Part shown: positions 24,940-31,247 of the stretch, one piece after another | Layout: each line of letters begins with the position of its first letter | How positions within the stretch are numbered: position 1 is the stretch's first letter | Source of the DNA: an uncultured Alphaproteobacteria bacterium | GTDB taxonomy: Bacteria; Pseudomonadota; Alphaproteobacteria; RF32; CAG-239 | DNA: 35,683 nt | Assembly (NCBI GenBank): GCA_944390355.1 | Contig: CALXPT010000017.1 | Coordinates: forward strand, 1-35,683 | Direction of reading: 5' to 3' | Program-made: the position numbers and the translations under genes | Notes under the pieces: generated by a model | What the model was told of the DNA's origin: nothing | Seen by the model: the letters and a program-made list of their open reading frames with translations, nothing else | The model's database searches: none

Positions 24940-25647
24940 ATGTTGCGCCAATCCCTAAAGAAACTGAGAGCAGAAAGATTAGCCGAATACAATCGCATAT
25001 GTAAGGATTTATTCTACAAGCTTTCCGAGCGTTATCGTAAACGCACCAACAAGTCTTTCCGACAAGAAGTATCGCGCAAACTCATACACTTAAGTTCGCT
25101 TTGGATTCCGGCATTTATATATTTTGTGCCGCAAAATATTTCGATTACGTTTTTTGCATTTATCTTAAGCGGAGACGCCCTTTTAGAATACGGCAACTAC
25201 AAACGCTGGCGTTGGGCGCGCCGTACCTTCGGCGTATTATTCTATCGGACGCTGAGGAGCAAAGAATTGGTGCACGACCATTTTGAGGCCACCGGCTCGC
25301 TTTATGTTTTATCAGCGGCAATTTTGTGTCCGCTCATGTTTTCGCAAACCGTTGCCACAATAGCCTTGACCATAATGCTGACATCAGACACTTGCGCAGC
25401 CCTGTTTGGCAAAGCCTTCGGCACGCGCAACCTTTATAAAAAGAAATCTCTGGAAGGAACAAGCGCATTTTTCCTCTGTACGCTTTTGGTTTTAATGCTT
25501 TATACGCCGATATATCCGGTAACTTATGCCTCAATCATCGCGGCTTTTCTGGCGACTCTGTGTGAAATGTTTGAAGATAAGCTCGAAATTGATGATAATT
25601 TATCCGTTCCGCTGGTAATCGGCATCATTTTAACGCTGTTGAACTAA
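24940..25647 (+). CDS. Membrane lipid kinase-like protein (SEC59/DGK1/VTE5 family)
   Basis: Integral membrane protein of 235 residues resembling the CTP-dependent dolichol/diacylglycerol/phytol kinase family, which is related to phosphatidate cytidylyltransferase. Supporting segments are EVSRKLIHLSSLW after a basic N-terminus, ILSGDALLEYGNYKRW, FEATGSLYVLSAAIL, TSDTCAALFGKAFGTRN, KKSLEGTSAFFLCTLLVL, and an acidic EMFEDKLEIDDNLSVPL near the end. The Asp and the KKSLEGT stretch are hallmarks of the family. AAGGAA supports ATG 24940. The substrate (a polyprenol or diacylglycerol) cannot be decided. Confidence 0.8.
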   Translation: MLRQSLKKLRAERLAEYNRICKDLFYKLSERYRKRTNKSFRQEVSRKLIHLSSLWIPAFIYFVPQNISITFFAFILSGDALLEYGNYKRWRWARRTFGVLFYRTLRSKELVHDHFEATGSLYVLSAAILCPLMFSQTVATIALTIMLTSDTCAALFGKAFGTRNLYKKKSLEGTSAFFLCTLLVLMLYTPIYPVTYASIIAAFLATLCEMFEDKLEIDDNLSVPLVIGIILTLLN

Positions 25648-25716
25648 CAAAACATAGCTTAAAGACTTAAAACTACGTACAAATACAGAATTTTGACAAA
25701 ATTTTTCATTTTATGC

Positions 25717-25747
25717 TTGACATTTGTCGAAATAAATTGTTTTATAT
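25717..25747 (+). promoter_or_regulatory. Possible promoter for the 25839 gene
   Basis: A perfect TTGACA (25717-25722) is followed 18-19 bp later by TTTATAT (25741-25747), leaving a leader of about 85 bases. Another TTGACA occurs at 25693 without a clear partner. Confidence 0.4.
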
Positions 25748-25838
25748 AACTCGCAAAATATATTTTTATTAAATAATTTACTAACCAGCGCATATGGGCA
25801 AATTCAAGTAGCTCCTCTATGCCTAAATAAAAAACATT

Positions 25839-26228
25839 ATGAACAAGAAATGTCAAGACTATCTGGCACAGTGTGGAATTAAATTAGTAGGCAATGAAAC
25901 CGCAGCTCAGATGCATATCATTGAAAAATTCGCCGCTTATGCCAACCCGCGCGGTATAATCATGCAGGCTGCACCAACCCCTCATGACATTGCAATTTTT
26001 GCATCACCAAAGGGAAAAACAACGCATATCGCCTGTCCGGCCATTCTCGCCGGCAAAGAAGGCTGGATAGTTAACCTCGCGACGCCTAATAAGGCCTCAA
26101 AAGGAAACAAGACACTTCACTTCTATTCCAAGGATGAAGCCAGCTGTCGTCCCAACGGTGATGTTGCTTTCAAAAAACACACACCAAAGCCGACAGTTAT
26201 TCCCTCGGTGGAACAATCTGAAGACTGA
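25839..26228 (+). CDS. Hypothetical small soluble protein
   Basis: Protein of 129 residues, no family recognised. It has no signal peptide or membrane segment. The middle reads like a small mixed alpha/beta domain (MHIIEKFAAYANPRGIIMQAAPTPHDIAIFASPKGKTTHIACPAILAG), and the last 25 residues are polar and probably disordered. There is no Shine-Dalgarno before the ATG. It is a single gene with a strong terminator behind it. No function is proposed. Confidence 0.75.
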   Translation: MNKKCQDYLAQCGIKLVGNETAAQMHIIEKFAAYANPRGIIMQAAPTPHDIAIFASPKGKTTHIACPAILAGKEGWIVNLATPNKASKGNKTLHFYSKDEASCRPNGDVAFKKHTPKPTVIPSVEQSED

Positions 26229-26292
26229 GAAGTTCATAAGACAACATTGGGCTGATGAGAATCACCCCTCAAATGAAGATTAATGAAAATGG

Positions 26293-26321
26293 AAAAGGTC
26301 TCGTGTATCGAGACCTTTTTT
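26293..26321 (+). terminator. Terminator after the 25839 gene
   Basis: Stem AAAAGGTCTCG / CGAGACCTTTT with a 5-base loop and a T run; it also faces the convergent dut operon. Confidence 0.9.
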
Positions 26322-26357
26322 TATTTAGCTTGCGTATCTATTGTTTGCCTTGAATAC

Positions 26358-26840
26358 TTAGCGTCCGGTTGAGCCAAACCCGTTTGCCCCACGGTTGGTG
26401 GCTGTCAGAGCAAATTCTTCCTCACTCACTTCAACAAACGCTGCCCGATACGGAAACGGCAGCTCCACTTGGGCAATTTTATCGCCTGAGTGAATTGTAT
26501 AATCCGCACCGCTTTCGGGGGGATTAGTGTTGAACAGCCCAATCATCCACTCCCCGCGATAATCCGTATCAATAATGCCGGCAATGGTGATAATACCATG
26601 CTTAATCGCCAAGCCGCTGCGAGAATTAACCCGAAACCATAGAGGAGCTTGCGGCGCAGTCTTAATCCCCGTCGGCACAGCCATATGCGCCCCTGCTTTC
26701 AGCACAATCGGCTCAGAAATTGCGGCACAAATATCAAAACACGCCGCCCCATCGCTGCCATATTGCAGATTGGACGGATTCTCCACATAATGCGGCAATT
26801 TTACAAACTTAACTTCTGTCGGGATCAAATTGATAGTCAT
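26358..26840 (-). CDS. dut: dUTP pyrophosphatase
   Basis: Trimeric dUTPase, 160 residues, converting dUTP to dUMP. All five family motifs are present: GAACFDICA, VNSRSGLAIKHG, GIIDTDYRGEW with the catalytic Asp, GDKIAQVELPF, and the C-terminal arm NRGANGFGSTGR. It is 23 bases after thyA in a folA-thyA-dut operon, so its product dUMP feeds directly into ThyA. In many alphaproteobacteria dut sits near coaBC instead. Confidence 0.97.
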   Translation of the reverse strand: MTINLIPTEVKFVKLPHYVENPSNLQYGSDGAACFDICAAISEPIVLKAGAHMAVPTGIKTAPQAPLWFRVNSRSGLAIKHGIITIAGIIDTDYRGEWMIGLFNTNPPESGADYTIHSGDKIAQVELPFPYRAAFVEVSEEEFALTATNRGANGFGSTGR

Positions 26841-26863
26841 TCAAACACACTTTCTGATAAAAA

Positions 26864-27649
26864 TTAAACCGCAACCTTGCCTTCAAGCTTGCCGTATGAA
26901 TTATAATTTTCCAAAGTAAAATCCTCAAACACAAAATCATTAATGTCTTTAACGCAGGGATTAATCTTCATCTGCGGCAAATCAAGCGGTTCACGGCTGA
27001 GTTGTTCCCTCACCTGCTCAAAATGGTTGTGATAAATATGCGTATCACCCAAAGTATGCACAAATTCCCCGAGTTCAAGCCCACAAACCTGCGCCATCAT
27101 CATCGTAAGCAACGCATAAGAGGCAATATTAAACGGCACGCCGAGAAACATATCACAACTTCTTTGATAGAGCATACAAGATAATTTGTTATTGGCGACA
27201 TAAAACTGAAACATCATATGGCACGGCGGTAGTTTCATTTCGGGAACTTTAGCCACATTCCATGCACTCACAATCATTCTGCGGTCGTTCGGATTATGTT
27301 TTAAAGTTTCAATCACCTGTGCGAGCTGGTCGATTCCTTCCCCGTTCCAGTTACGCCATTGCGAACCGTAAATCGGTCCGAGGTCGCCGTTTTCATCAGC
27401 CCACTCATTCCAAATCCGGACGCCGTGGTCTTGCAGATATTTAACATTCGTGTCGCCTTTGATAAACCACAAAAGTTCATAGATAATGCTTTTAAGGTGC
27501 ATTTTTTTTGTTGTGAGCAGAGGAAAGCCTTTATTTAAGTCAAAGCGCATCTGGCGTCCGAAAACCGAACGAGTACCGACACCGGTTCTATCCATTTTAT
27601 CAACGCCGTTTTCCATCACATCACGGAGTAAATCCAAATATTGTTTCAT
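26864..27649 (-). CDS. thyA: Thymidylate synthase ThyA
   Basis: Classical thymidylate synthase, 261 residues, methylating dUMP with methylenetetrahydrofolate. The catalytic Cys143 is in [13 protein letters not shown], the phosphate-binding arginines are in DRTGVGTRS and [13 protein letters not shown], and [20 protein letters not shown] is the family signature. It starts three bases after folA, whose product recycles the dihydrofolate made here. Together with TrmFO the window encodes two consumers of methylenetetrahydrofolate. Confidence 0.98.
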   Translation of the reverse strand: MKQYLDLLRDVMENGVDKMDRTGVGTRSVFGRQMRFDLNKGFPLLTTKKMHLKSIIYELLWFIKGDTNVKYLQDHGVRIWNEWADENGDLGPIYGSQWRNWNGEGIDQLAQVIETLKHNPNDRRMIVSAWNVAKVPEMKLPPCHMMFQFYVANNKLSCMLYQRSCDMFLGVPFNIASYALLTMMMAQVCGLELGEFVHTLGDTHIYHNHFEQVREQLSREPLDLPQMKINPCVKDINDFVFEDFTLENYNSYGKLEGKVAV

Positions 27650-27652
27650 AGC

Positions 27653-28225
27653 TTAATCCTTTGCTTCAATCGATTCGATAATATGTTTCAACACATCTTG
27701 GTCAACAAACTCTCCTTTACGGATATGAACTGTGGTAATCACATTATCCAATTCATAATCTTGAGAGATTTGGCGATAATTTTTATTCATTGATTCGATA
27801 CAAGGAGAAATATCAACCGGCACGCCTTTCAAATCGGGATTAATTTTGCCGCAATACATACTGTCAACGATAATATCAGGCATTAGTTTAGAGCCACCGG
27901 CAAAAAAAGCTTTATAGATACTTGCCCCGCCGGAAATATAAAAATTCCCCTCAGCTTCTTTGAAATATTTAATATCGGTAATCACTTGATGATTCTCTGT
28001 ATCAGAGAGTTCATAATCAGGATTAAAGGTCAGCACCAAGATTTTGCGATTAGGCAGCGTGCGATTCGGAAAACTTTCATAAGTAGTTTGTCCGGCAATC
28101 AAGGTCTGTCCCTCGGTCAAGCGGCGAAAGCGTTTAAAATCGGAAGGAATATGCCACGGAATATTTGGCCCGATTCCGATAACATTATCGCCTTGATGGC
28201 GACACCAAACGGCAATTTTAGTCAT
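27653..28225 (-). CDS. folA: Dihydrofolate reductase
   Basis: DHFR, 190 residues, a little longer than the usual 160-170 because of extra loops and a C-terminal extension. Recognisable parts are IGIGPNIPWHIPSDFKRFRRLT (substrate site, with Asp in the position of the E. coli catalytic Asp27), TLIAGQTTYESFP, and the NADPH-binding FYISGGASIYKAF. AAAGGAG precedes the ATG. First gene of folA-thyA-dut and divergent from ssrA. Confidence 0.94.
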   Translation of the reverse strand: MTKIAVWCRHQGDNVIGIGPNIPWHIPSDFKRFRRLTEGQTLIAGQTTYESFPNRTLPNRKILVLTFNPDYELSDTENHQVITDIKYFKEAEGNFYISGGASIYKAFFAGGSKLMPDIIVDSMYCGKINPDLKGVPVDISPCIESMNKNYRQISQDYELDNVITTVHIRKGEFVDQDVLKHIIESIEAKD

Positions 28226-28306
28226 TATTTATCTCCTTTGAGGATAGCATAAAACAAAAACCAAAGAAAACAAGCAAACTCACAAAGTTACAAACAAAGA
28301 ATAAGC

Positions 28307-28334
28307 TTGAAAAAAATAAAAAATCAGATATATT
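28307..28334 (+). promoter_or_regulatory. ssrA: Promoter of the permuted tmRNA gene
   Basis: TTGAAA (28307-28312) and TATATT (28329-28334) with a 16-bp spacer. Transcription would start about 28340-28342, at a small hairpin GTTGG-gtaa-CCAAC (28341-28354). No other promoter of this quality is seen before sspB. Confidence 0.6.
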
Positions 28335-28340
28335 GGGAGT

Positions 28341-28420
28341 GTTGGGTAACCAACTATGGCACCAGAGGCTGTATAAAATAGGTATGTTGGACCCGGGGGC
28401 GGAACCCGGCACCTCCACCA
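28341..28420 (+). ncRNA. ssrA: tmRNA, acceptor piece (3' half, encoded first)
   Basis: This is the tRNA-like acceptor half of a two-piece tmRNA; the transcript start at 28341 is estimated from the promoter and the mature 5' end is not known. The T stem is CCGGG (28393-28397) with CCCGG (28405-28409), and the 3' acceptor strand CACCTCC (28410-28416) is followed by ACCA (28417-28420). That strand pairs over seven positions with GGGGGTG at 29274-29280, including the G3-U pair that marks tmRNA for alanine charging. CTGTAT (28369-28374) can pair with ATACAG (29299-29304) of the coding half as helix P2. The T loop is GGCGGAA rather than a standard TTC-type loop. Confidence 0.93.
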
Positions 28421-28435
28421 GTTTATTTTATAGAG

Positions 28436-29262
28436 ATTAGGGCGTTTAATGCAGCAGGAAAAATGGAGCCTACATAGAAGTAGGTGAGGAAACTTTTGAC
28501 CCGCAGACAACGCACTAGTCGACCGCTTACTCCAAGAAAAGGGGGAGAATGAGTCGAATAGTAGGCGTCAAGGGCAAAAGTACCAGAGCCTACATAGAAG
28601 TACGTGAGGACACTTTTGACCCGCAAACAACGCACTAATCGACCATTATACACCTTTTCAAGAAAAGGGGGAGAATGAGTCATATAATAAGATTTAAGGA
28701 AGAAAAAAGCGCAGTGTACATAAAAGTACATGAGCATTTTTTCTCTCCGCAAAATCTGTATTAGATGACCGCATACACCAAGAAAAGGTGGAGAATGAGT
28801 CATATAATAAGATTTAAGGAAGAAAAAAGCGCAGTGTACATAGAAGTACATGAGCATTTTTTCTCTCCGCAAAATCTGTATTAGATGACCGCATACACCA
28901 AGAAAAGGGGGAGAATGAGTCGAATAGTAGGCGTCAAGGGCAAAAGTGCCGAAGCCTACATAGAAGTAGGTGAGGAAACTTTTGACCCGCAGACAACGCA
29001 CTAGTCGACCGCTTACTCCAAGAAAAGGGGGAGAATGAGTCATATAATAAGATTTAAGGAAGAAAAAAGCGCAGTGTACATAGAAGTACATGAGCATTTT
29101 TTCTCTCCGCAAAATCTGTATTAGATGACCGCATACACCAAGAAAAGGTGGAGAATGAGTCGAGTAGTAGGCGTCAAGGGCAAAAGTACCACAGCGTACA
29201 TAGAAGTACGTGAGGACACTTTTGACCCGCAGACAACGCACTAGTCGGCCATTATACACCTT
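28436..29262 (+). repeat. Seven-unit hairpin repeat array inside the tmRNA spacer
   Basis: Tandem units of 120 bp (once 126 bp) fill the spacer between the tmRNA halves (28421-29273). Hairpin tips start at 28469, 28589, 28715, 28835, 28955, 29075 and 29195. Two variants alternate as A-A-B-B-A-B-A. All share the tip stem around loop ATAGAA (ATAAAA once) and the outer features AAGG...CCGC. Middle stems differ but pair: GGG-CAAAAGT with ACTTTTG-A-CCC in A, GGA...GAAAAAA-GC with GC-A-TTTTTTC...TCC in B. Tip stems are CCTAC/GTAGG, CGTAC/GTACG or TGTAC/GTACA. Linkers carry a shorter CTCC/GGAG- or CACC/GGTG-type hairpin. The same element occurs at 1-200. Confidence 0.93.
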
Positions 29263-29273
29263 TTATTTATTTT

Positions 29274-29500
29274 GGGGGTGAATTTAGGCCTTGACAATAT
29301 ACAGTAAAAATACTTGCTGTGTCCGGTGAGATACCACCGTTATCGGTTCAAATTAAAATGAATGCTAACGATAATAACGTAGCACCAGTTGCAATCGCTG
29401 CTTAATTTAAGCGAAAGCAACGAATATAAATTCTTTTAACTTTGGTTAGTTGAAAGTGGGGTCAGGGCCGCCCAGCAACAGAAGGCCCGCTTTAGTTAAG
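29274..29500 (+). ncRNA. ssrA: tmRNA, coding piece (5' half) with tag reading frame
   Basis: The mRNA-like half of the tmRNA. It begins with acceptor strand GGGGGTG (29274-29280) and a D-arm-like region, then P2 strand ATACAG, and a pseudoknot-like CGGT/ACCG region. The resume codon is GCT at 29364, and the tag reads ANDNNVAPVAIAA with stop TAA at 29403-29405. The ANDN start is typical of alphaproteobacterial tags. Behind the tag, TTAACT and AGTTAA (about 29437 and 29493) can close a helix around further hairpins. The 3' end near 29500 is an estimate from that helix and from the adjoining sspB Shine-Dalgarno. tmRNA with SmpB rescues stalled ribosomes and tags the product for ClpXP. Confidence 0.95.
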
Positions 29501-29510
29501 GATGGAAAAG

Positions 29511-30005
29511 ATGAGTGAAGAGTACCTCTCAGAAATTAATTACGATAAATTGATAGAAAAATCCCTGAAAAACGTTGTGGTCGAGGCGTTAAGGATAGCC
29601 GAAAGACAAGGTTTGCCGGGGGAAAATCATTTTTATATCACATTTAAGACCAATCATCCGAAGGTTGAAATCTCAGCTGCACTCAGACACCAATATCCGG
29701 AAGACATGACCATTGTCATCCAACACCAGTACGCAGATTTGGAAGTAGGCAGTAAAAGTTTTTCGATAGAATTAAGTTTCAGCGGCATACCGCAAACATT
29801 GGTTATACCTTATGAAGCCATCACTTACTTTGCCGACCCGCACGCTAAATTCGGATTAAGTTTCAACGTTGATGCGCAACCGGCAACGGAAAAAGAGCAA
29901 GACGATTTAGATTTAATACTTGAGGATTTGGAAGAAGAAAAGAGCAAAAAAACCTCAAACGGTCCGGCAACGGTTGTATCAATCGACGCCTTTAGGAAGA
30001 AATAA
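29511..30005 (+). CDS. sspB: ClpXP adaptor SspB (alphaproteobacterial type)
   Basis: Adaptor of 164 residues that binds tmRNA-tagged proteins and tethers them to ClpX. The substrate-binding domain covers about 1-120 (ALRIAERQGLPGENHFYITFKTNHPKVEIS, and FSGIPQTLVIPYEAITYFADPHAKFGLSF), followed by an acidic linker and the C-terminal VVSIDAFRKK, the short tail expected to dock on the ClpX zinc domain. I start at ATG 29511, with AAGGA 8-10 bases upstream; an ATG at 29502 lies right against that motif. It follows the tmRNA coding half with no room for a promoter, so it is probably read from the ssrA transcript. Confidence 0.95.
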   Translation: MSEEYLSEINYDKLIEKSLKNVVVEALRIAERQGLPGENHFYITFKTNHPKVEISAALRHQYPEDMTIVIQHQYADLEVGSKSFSIELSFSGIPQTLVIPYEAITYFADPHAKFGLSFNVDAQPATEKEQDDLDLILEDLEEEKSKKTSNGPATVVSIDAFRKK

Positions 30006-30012
30006 AAAGAAC

Positions 30013-30240
30013 ATGCTCAAAAAATCGGTTATCATAGCCAATCGGCACCAAACGAGTATATCTCTGGAAGAAGAGTTTTACAAAGAGCTGATACGCATAG
30101 CCGACAATCAGGGGCTGAGCATAAACCAGTTAATCACGAAAATTGACGCCCAAAAAAAAGTCAATAATCTATCGAGTGCCATAAGGATATACATCTTGCG
30201 TTATATCAAGGTTGAAAGCCTCCCCAAGAAAAAATTATAA
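30013..30240 (+). CDS. Ribbon-helix-helix domain protein
   Basis: Small protein of 75 residues of the alphaproteobacterial RHH group (COG4321-like): a beta strand HQTSISLEEEFYKELIRIADNQGLSINQLITKIDAQKKVNNLSSAIRIYILRYI. The fold suggests a dimeric DNA-binding regulator. It starts 7 bases after sspB. An open frame extends upstream to 29920 inside sspB, but that part is out of keeping with the family. Genes of this group are known next to sspB in other alphaproteobacteria as far as I recall; the DNA target is unknown. Confidence 0.88.
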   Translation: MLKKSVIIANRHQTSISLEEEFYKELIRIADNQGLSINQLITKIDAQKKVNNLSSAIRIYILRYIKVESLPKKKL

Positions 30241-30243
30241 AGA

Positions 30244-30282
30244 AAAGCTCCGGACAAGTAATTGACCGAAGCTTTATTTTTT
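30244..30282. terminator. Terminator between the RHH gene and rubredoxin
   Basis: Stem AAAGCT-C-CGG / CCG-A-AGCTTT with one mismatch, followed by ATTTTTT; it lies between two convergent genes. Confidence 0.7.
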
Positions 30283-30294
30283 AATCAGAAAAAC

Positions 30295-30432
30295 TTATTG
30301 CAACTCAAACATATCTTTGCCGACGCCGCACAACGGACAAACCCAATCTTCGGGCAAATCTTCAAACGGCACTTCGCCGTCATAAACATAACCGCACACC
30401 GTGCAAACCCACTTTTTTCCATCATTAGACAT
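30295..30432 (-). CDS. Rubredoxin, short form
   Basis: Electron carrier with one iron bound by four cysteines, 45 residues. Cys10 and Cys13 lie in [12 protein letters not shown], and Cys32 and Cys35 in [16 protein letters not shown]. It is about seven residues shorter than the common 52-54, a deletion also known in the Desulfovibrio desulfuricans protein. The ATG overlaps the end of the flavin reductase gene by 8 bp (ATGTCTAA), so both are coupled. Rubredoxins are typical of anaerobes and microaerophiles and donate electrons to oxygen-, NO- or peroxide-reducing enzymes; the acceptor is not in the window. Confidence 0.95.
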   Translation of the reverse strand: MSNDGKKWVCTVCGYVYDGEVPFEDLPEDWVCPLCGVGKDMFELQ

Positions 30433-30955
30433 TTGATTTCTCCTTCAAGAGTTGTTGACGATATTTGTTAAAACTTTCAATCACCTTATCTTTGAAGTAT
30501 GCACGATATTGATTATAAGTCAACGCATCACCGCATTTACAGTCCCAACTATCCACAACTTCTGCCAAAAAGAGCGTATTGCTGTCATAAGCAATAATCT
30601 CGGTAACTTTAGCTTCAATTCTGGCCATCGTATCTTTAAGATAAGGCAAATTGTTGACAGTTATATAATCAACCTTTGCCCATTTATCAACATTACGTGA
30701 GGTCTGAAAACCAAAATTAGCAATAACAAAAGGCTCAACATCCGCCCCCACGACCGAAAGCGAAAAACACCTAGCTTTCTCAATACACAATTTAGTGTAG
30801 CTGTTATTATGGCAAGACAACGCAATCATAAAAGGCTTGTTAGCAACCTGCATCACCGCATCAACCACGCTTCCTGCAAAACGGTTGTTAGCCTCATCCC
30901 AAGCCCCCAAAACATAAATTCCGTGAGTGAGTTTAAACAAAGCGGCTTCATCCAT
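30425..30955 (-). CDS. Flavin reductase-like FMN-binding protein
   Basis: Split-barrel flavoprotein of 176 residues. The start [28 protein letters not shown] and the segment [30 protein letters not shown] are typical of the flavin reductase/flavoredoxin group. The ATG at 30955 is chosen because AAAGGA is well spaced before it; the ATG at 30964 lies directly on that motif. In high-molecular-weight rubredoxins this domain is fused in front of a rubredoxin; here it is immediately before a rubredoxin gene and overlaps it, so the two very likely form one electron path from NAD(P)H to rubredoxin. Confidence 0.9.
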   Translation of the reverse strand: MDEAALFKLTHGIYVLGAWDEANNRFAGSVVDAVMQVANKPFMIALSCHNNSYTKLCIEKARCFSLSVVGADVEPFVIANFGFQTSRNVDKWAKVDYITVNNLPYLKDTMARIEAKVTEIIAYDSNTLFLAEVVDSWDCKCGDALTYNQYRAYFKDKVIESFNKYRQQLLKEKSNV

Positions 30956-30969
30956 AATTTTCATCCTTT

Positions 30970-31179
30970 CTAATAATGCGGCGGCGGTGTTTCTTCACTC
31001 AAAGGCTTGACCACCTCACGTTGAAGATTATCCAACAGATATTGATTTTCAAGCTTAAGCCTATCAATCATTTTAGCTTGTTCAATCACCACTTGGTTGA
31101 TTTCATCAAGCATTTTTTCCTGACAAGCCAAAGCCGTTTCAATATTTATCAAACGCTGCTCTAAATCCTCTTTTAACAT
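30970..31179 (-). CDS. slyX: SlyX-like protein
   Basis: Coiled-coil protein of 69 residues with clear heptads (LEQRLINIETALACQEKMLDEINQVVIEQAKMIDRLKLENQYLLDNL) and the family ending PPPHY. The role of SlyX is not established. ATG 31179 is preceded by AGGA; the base pairs before it would give only a TTG. It is first in a group with the flavin reductase 14 bases downstream and rubredoxin. Confidence 0.9.
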   Translation of the reverse strand: MLKEDLEQRLINIETALACQEKMLDEINQVVIEQAKMIDRLKLENQYLLDNLQREVVKPLSEETPPPHY

Positions 31180-31247
31180 CAAAAAATCCTGTTATAATTA
31201 GACCACTAAACAGATATAAGCCTTTTTTTAAGATTTGGCAATAGACA

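Noticed and set aside
25659..25856. Minus-strand open frame before the 25839 gene
   Set aside because: It crosses the start of the plus-strand gene, has no ribosome site and reads as AT-rich noise.
28423..29259. A 278-residue minus-strand open frame made of 40-residue repeats
   Set aside because: It exists because the repeat period of 120 is a multiple of three and one frame happens to lack stops. It lies wholly in the tmRNA spacer, opposite its transcript, and its base changes preserve hairpin stems rather than a protein.
28436..29262. CRISPR array or integron attC array
   Set aside because: Units are 120 bp palindromes without unique spacers, no cas genes are near, and there are no cassette genes, integrase or GTTRRRY-type core sites.
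29250..29273. A separate promoter just before the tmRNA coding half
   Set aside because: The stretch is AT-rich but no paired -35 and -10 elements were found, so a single precursor from 28341 is the simpler reading.
29346..29360. GGTTCAAATT as a tRNA T arm
   Set aside because: It lies inside the tmRNA coding half just before the tag; no cloverleaf can be built around it.
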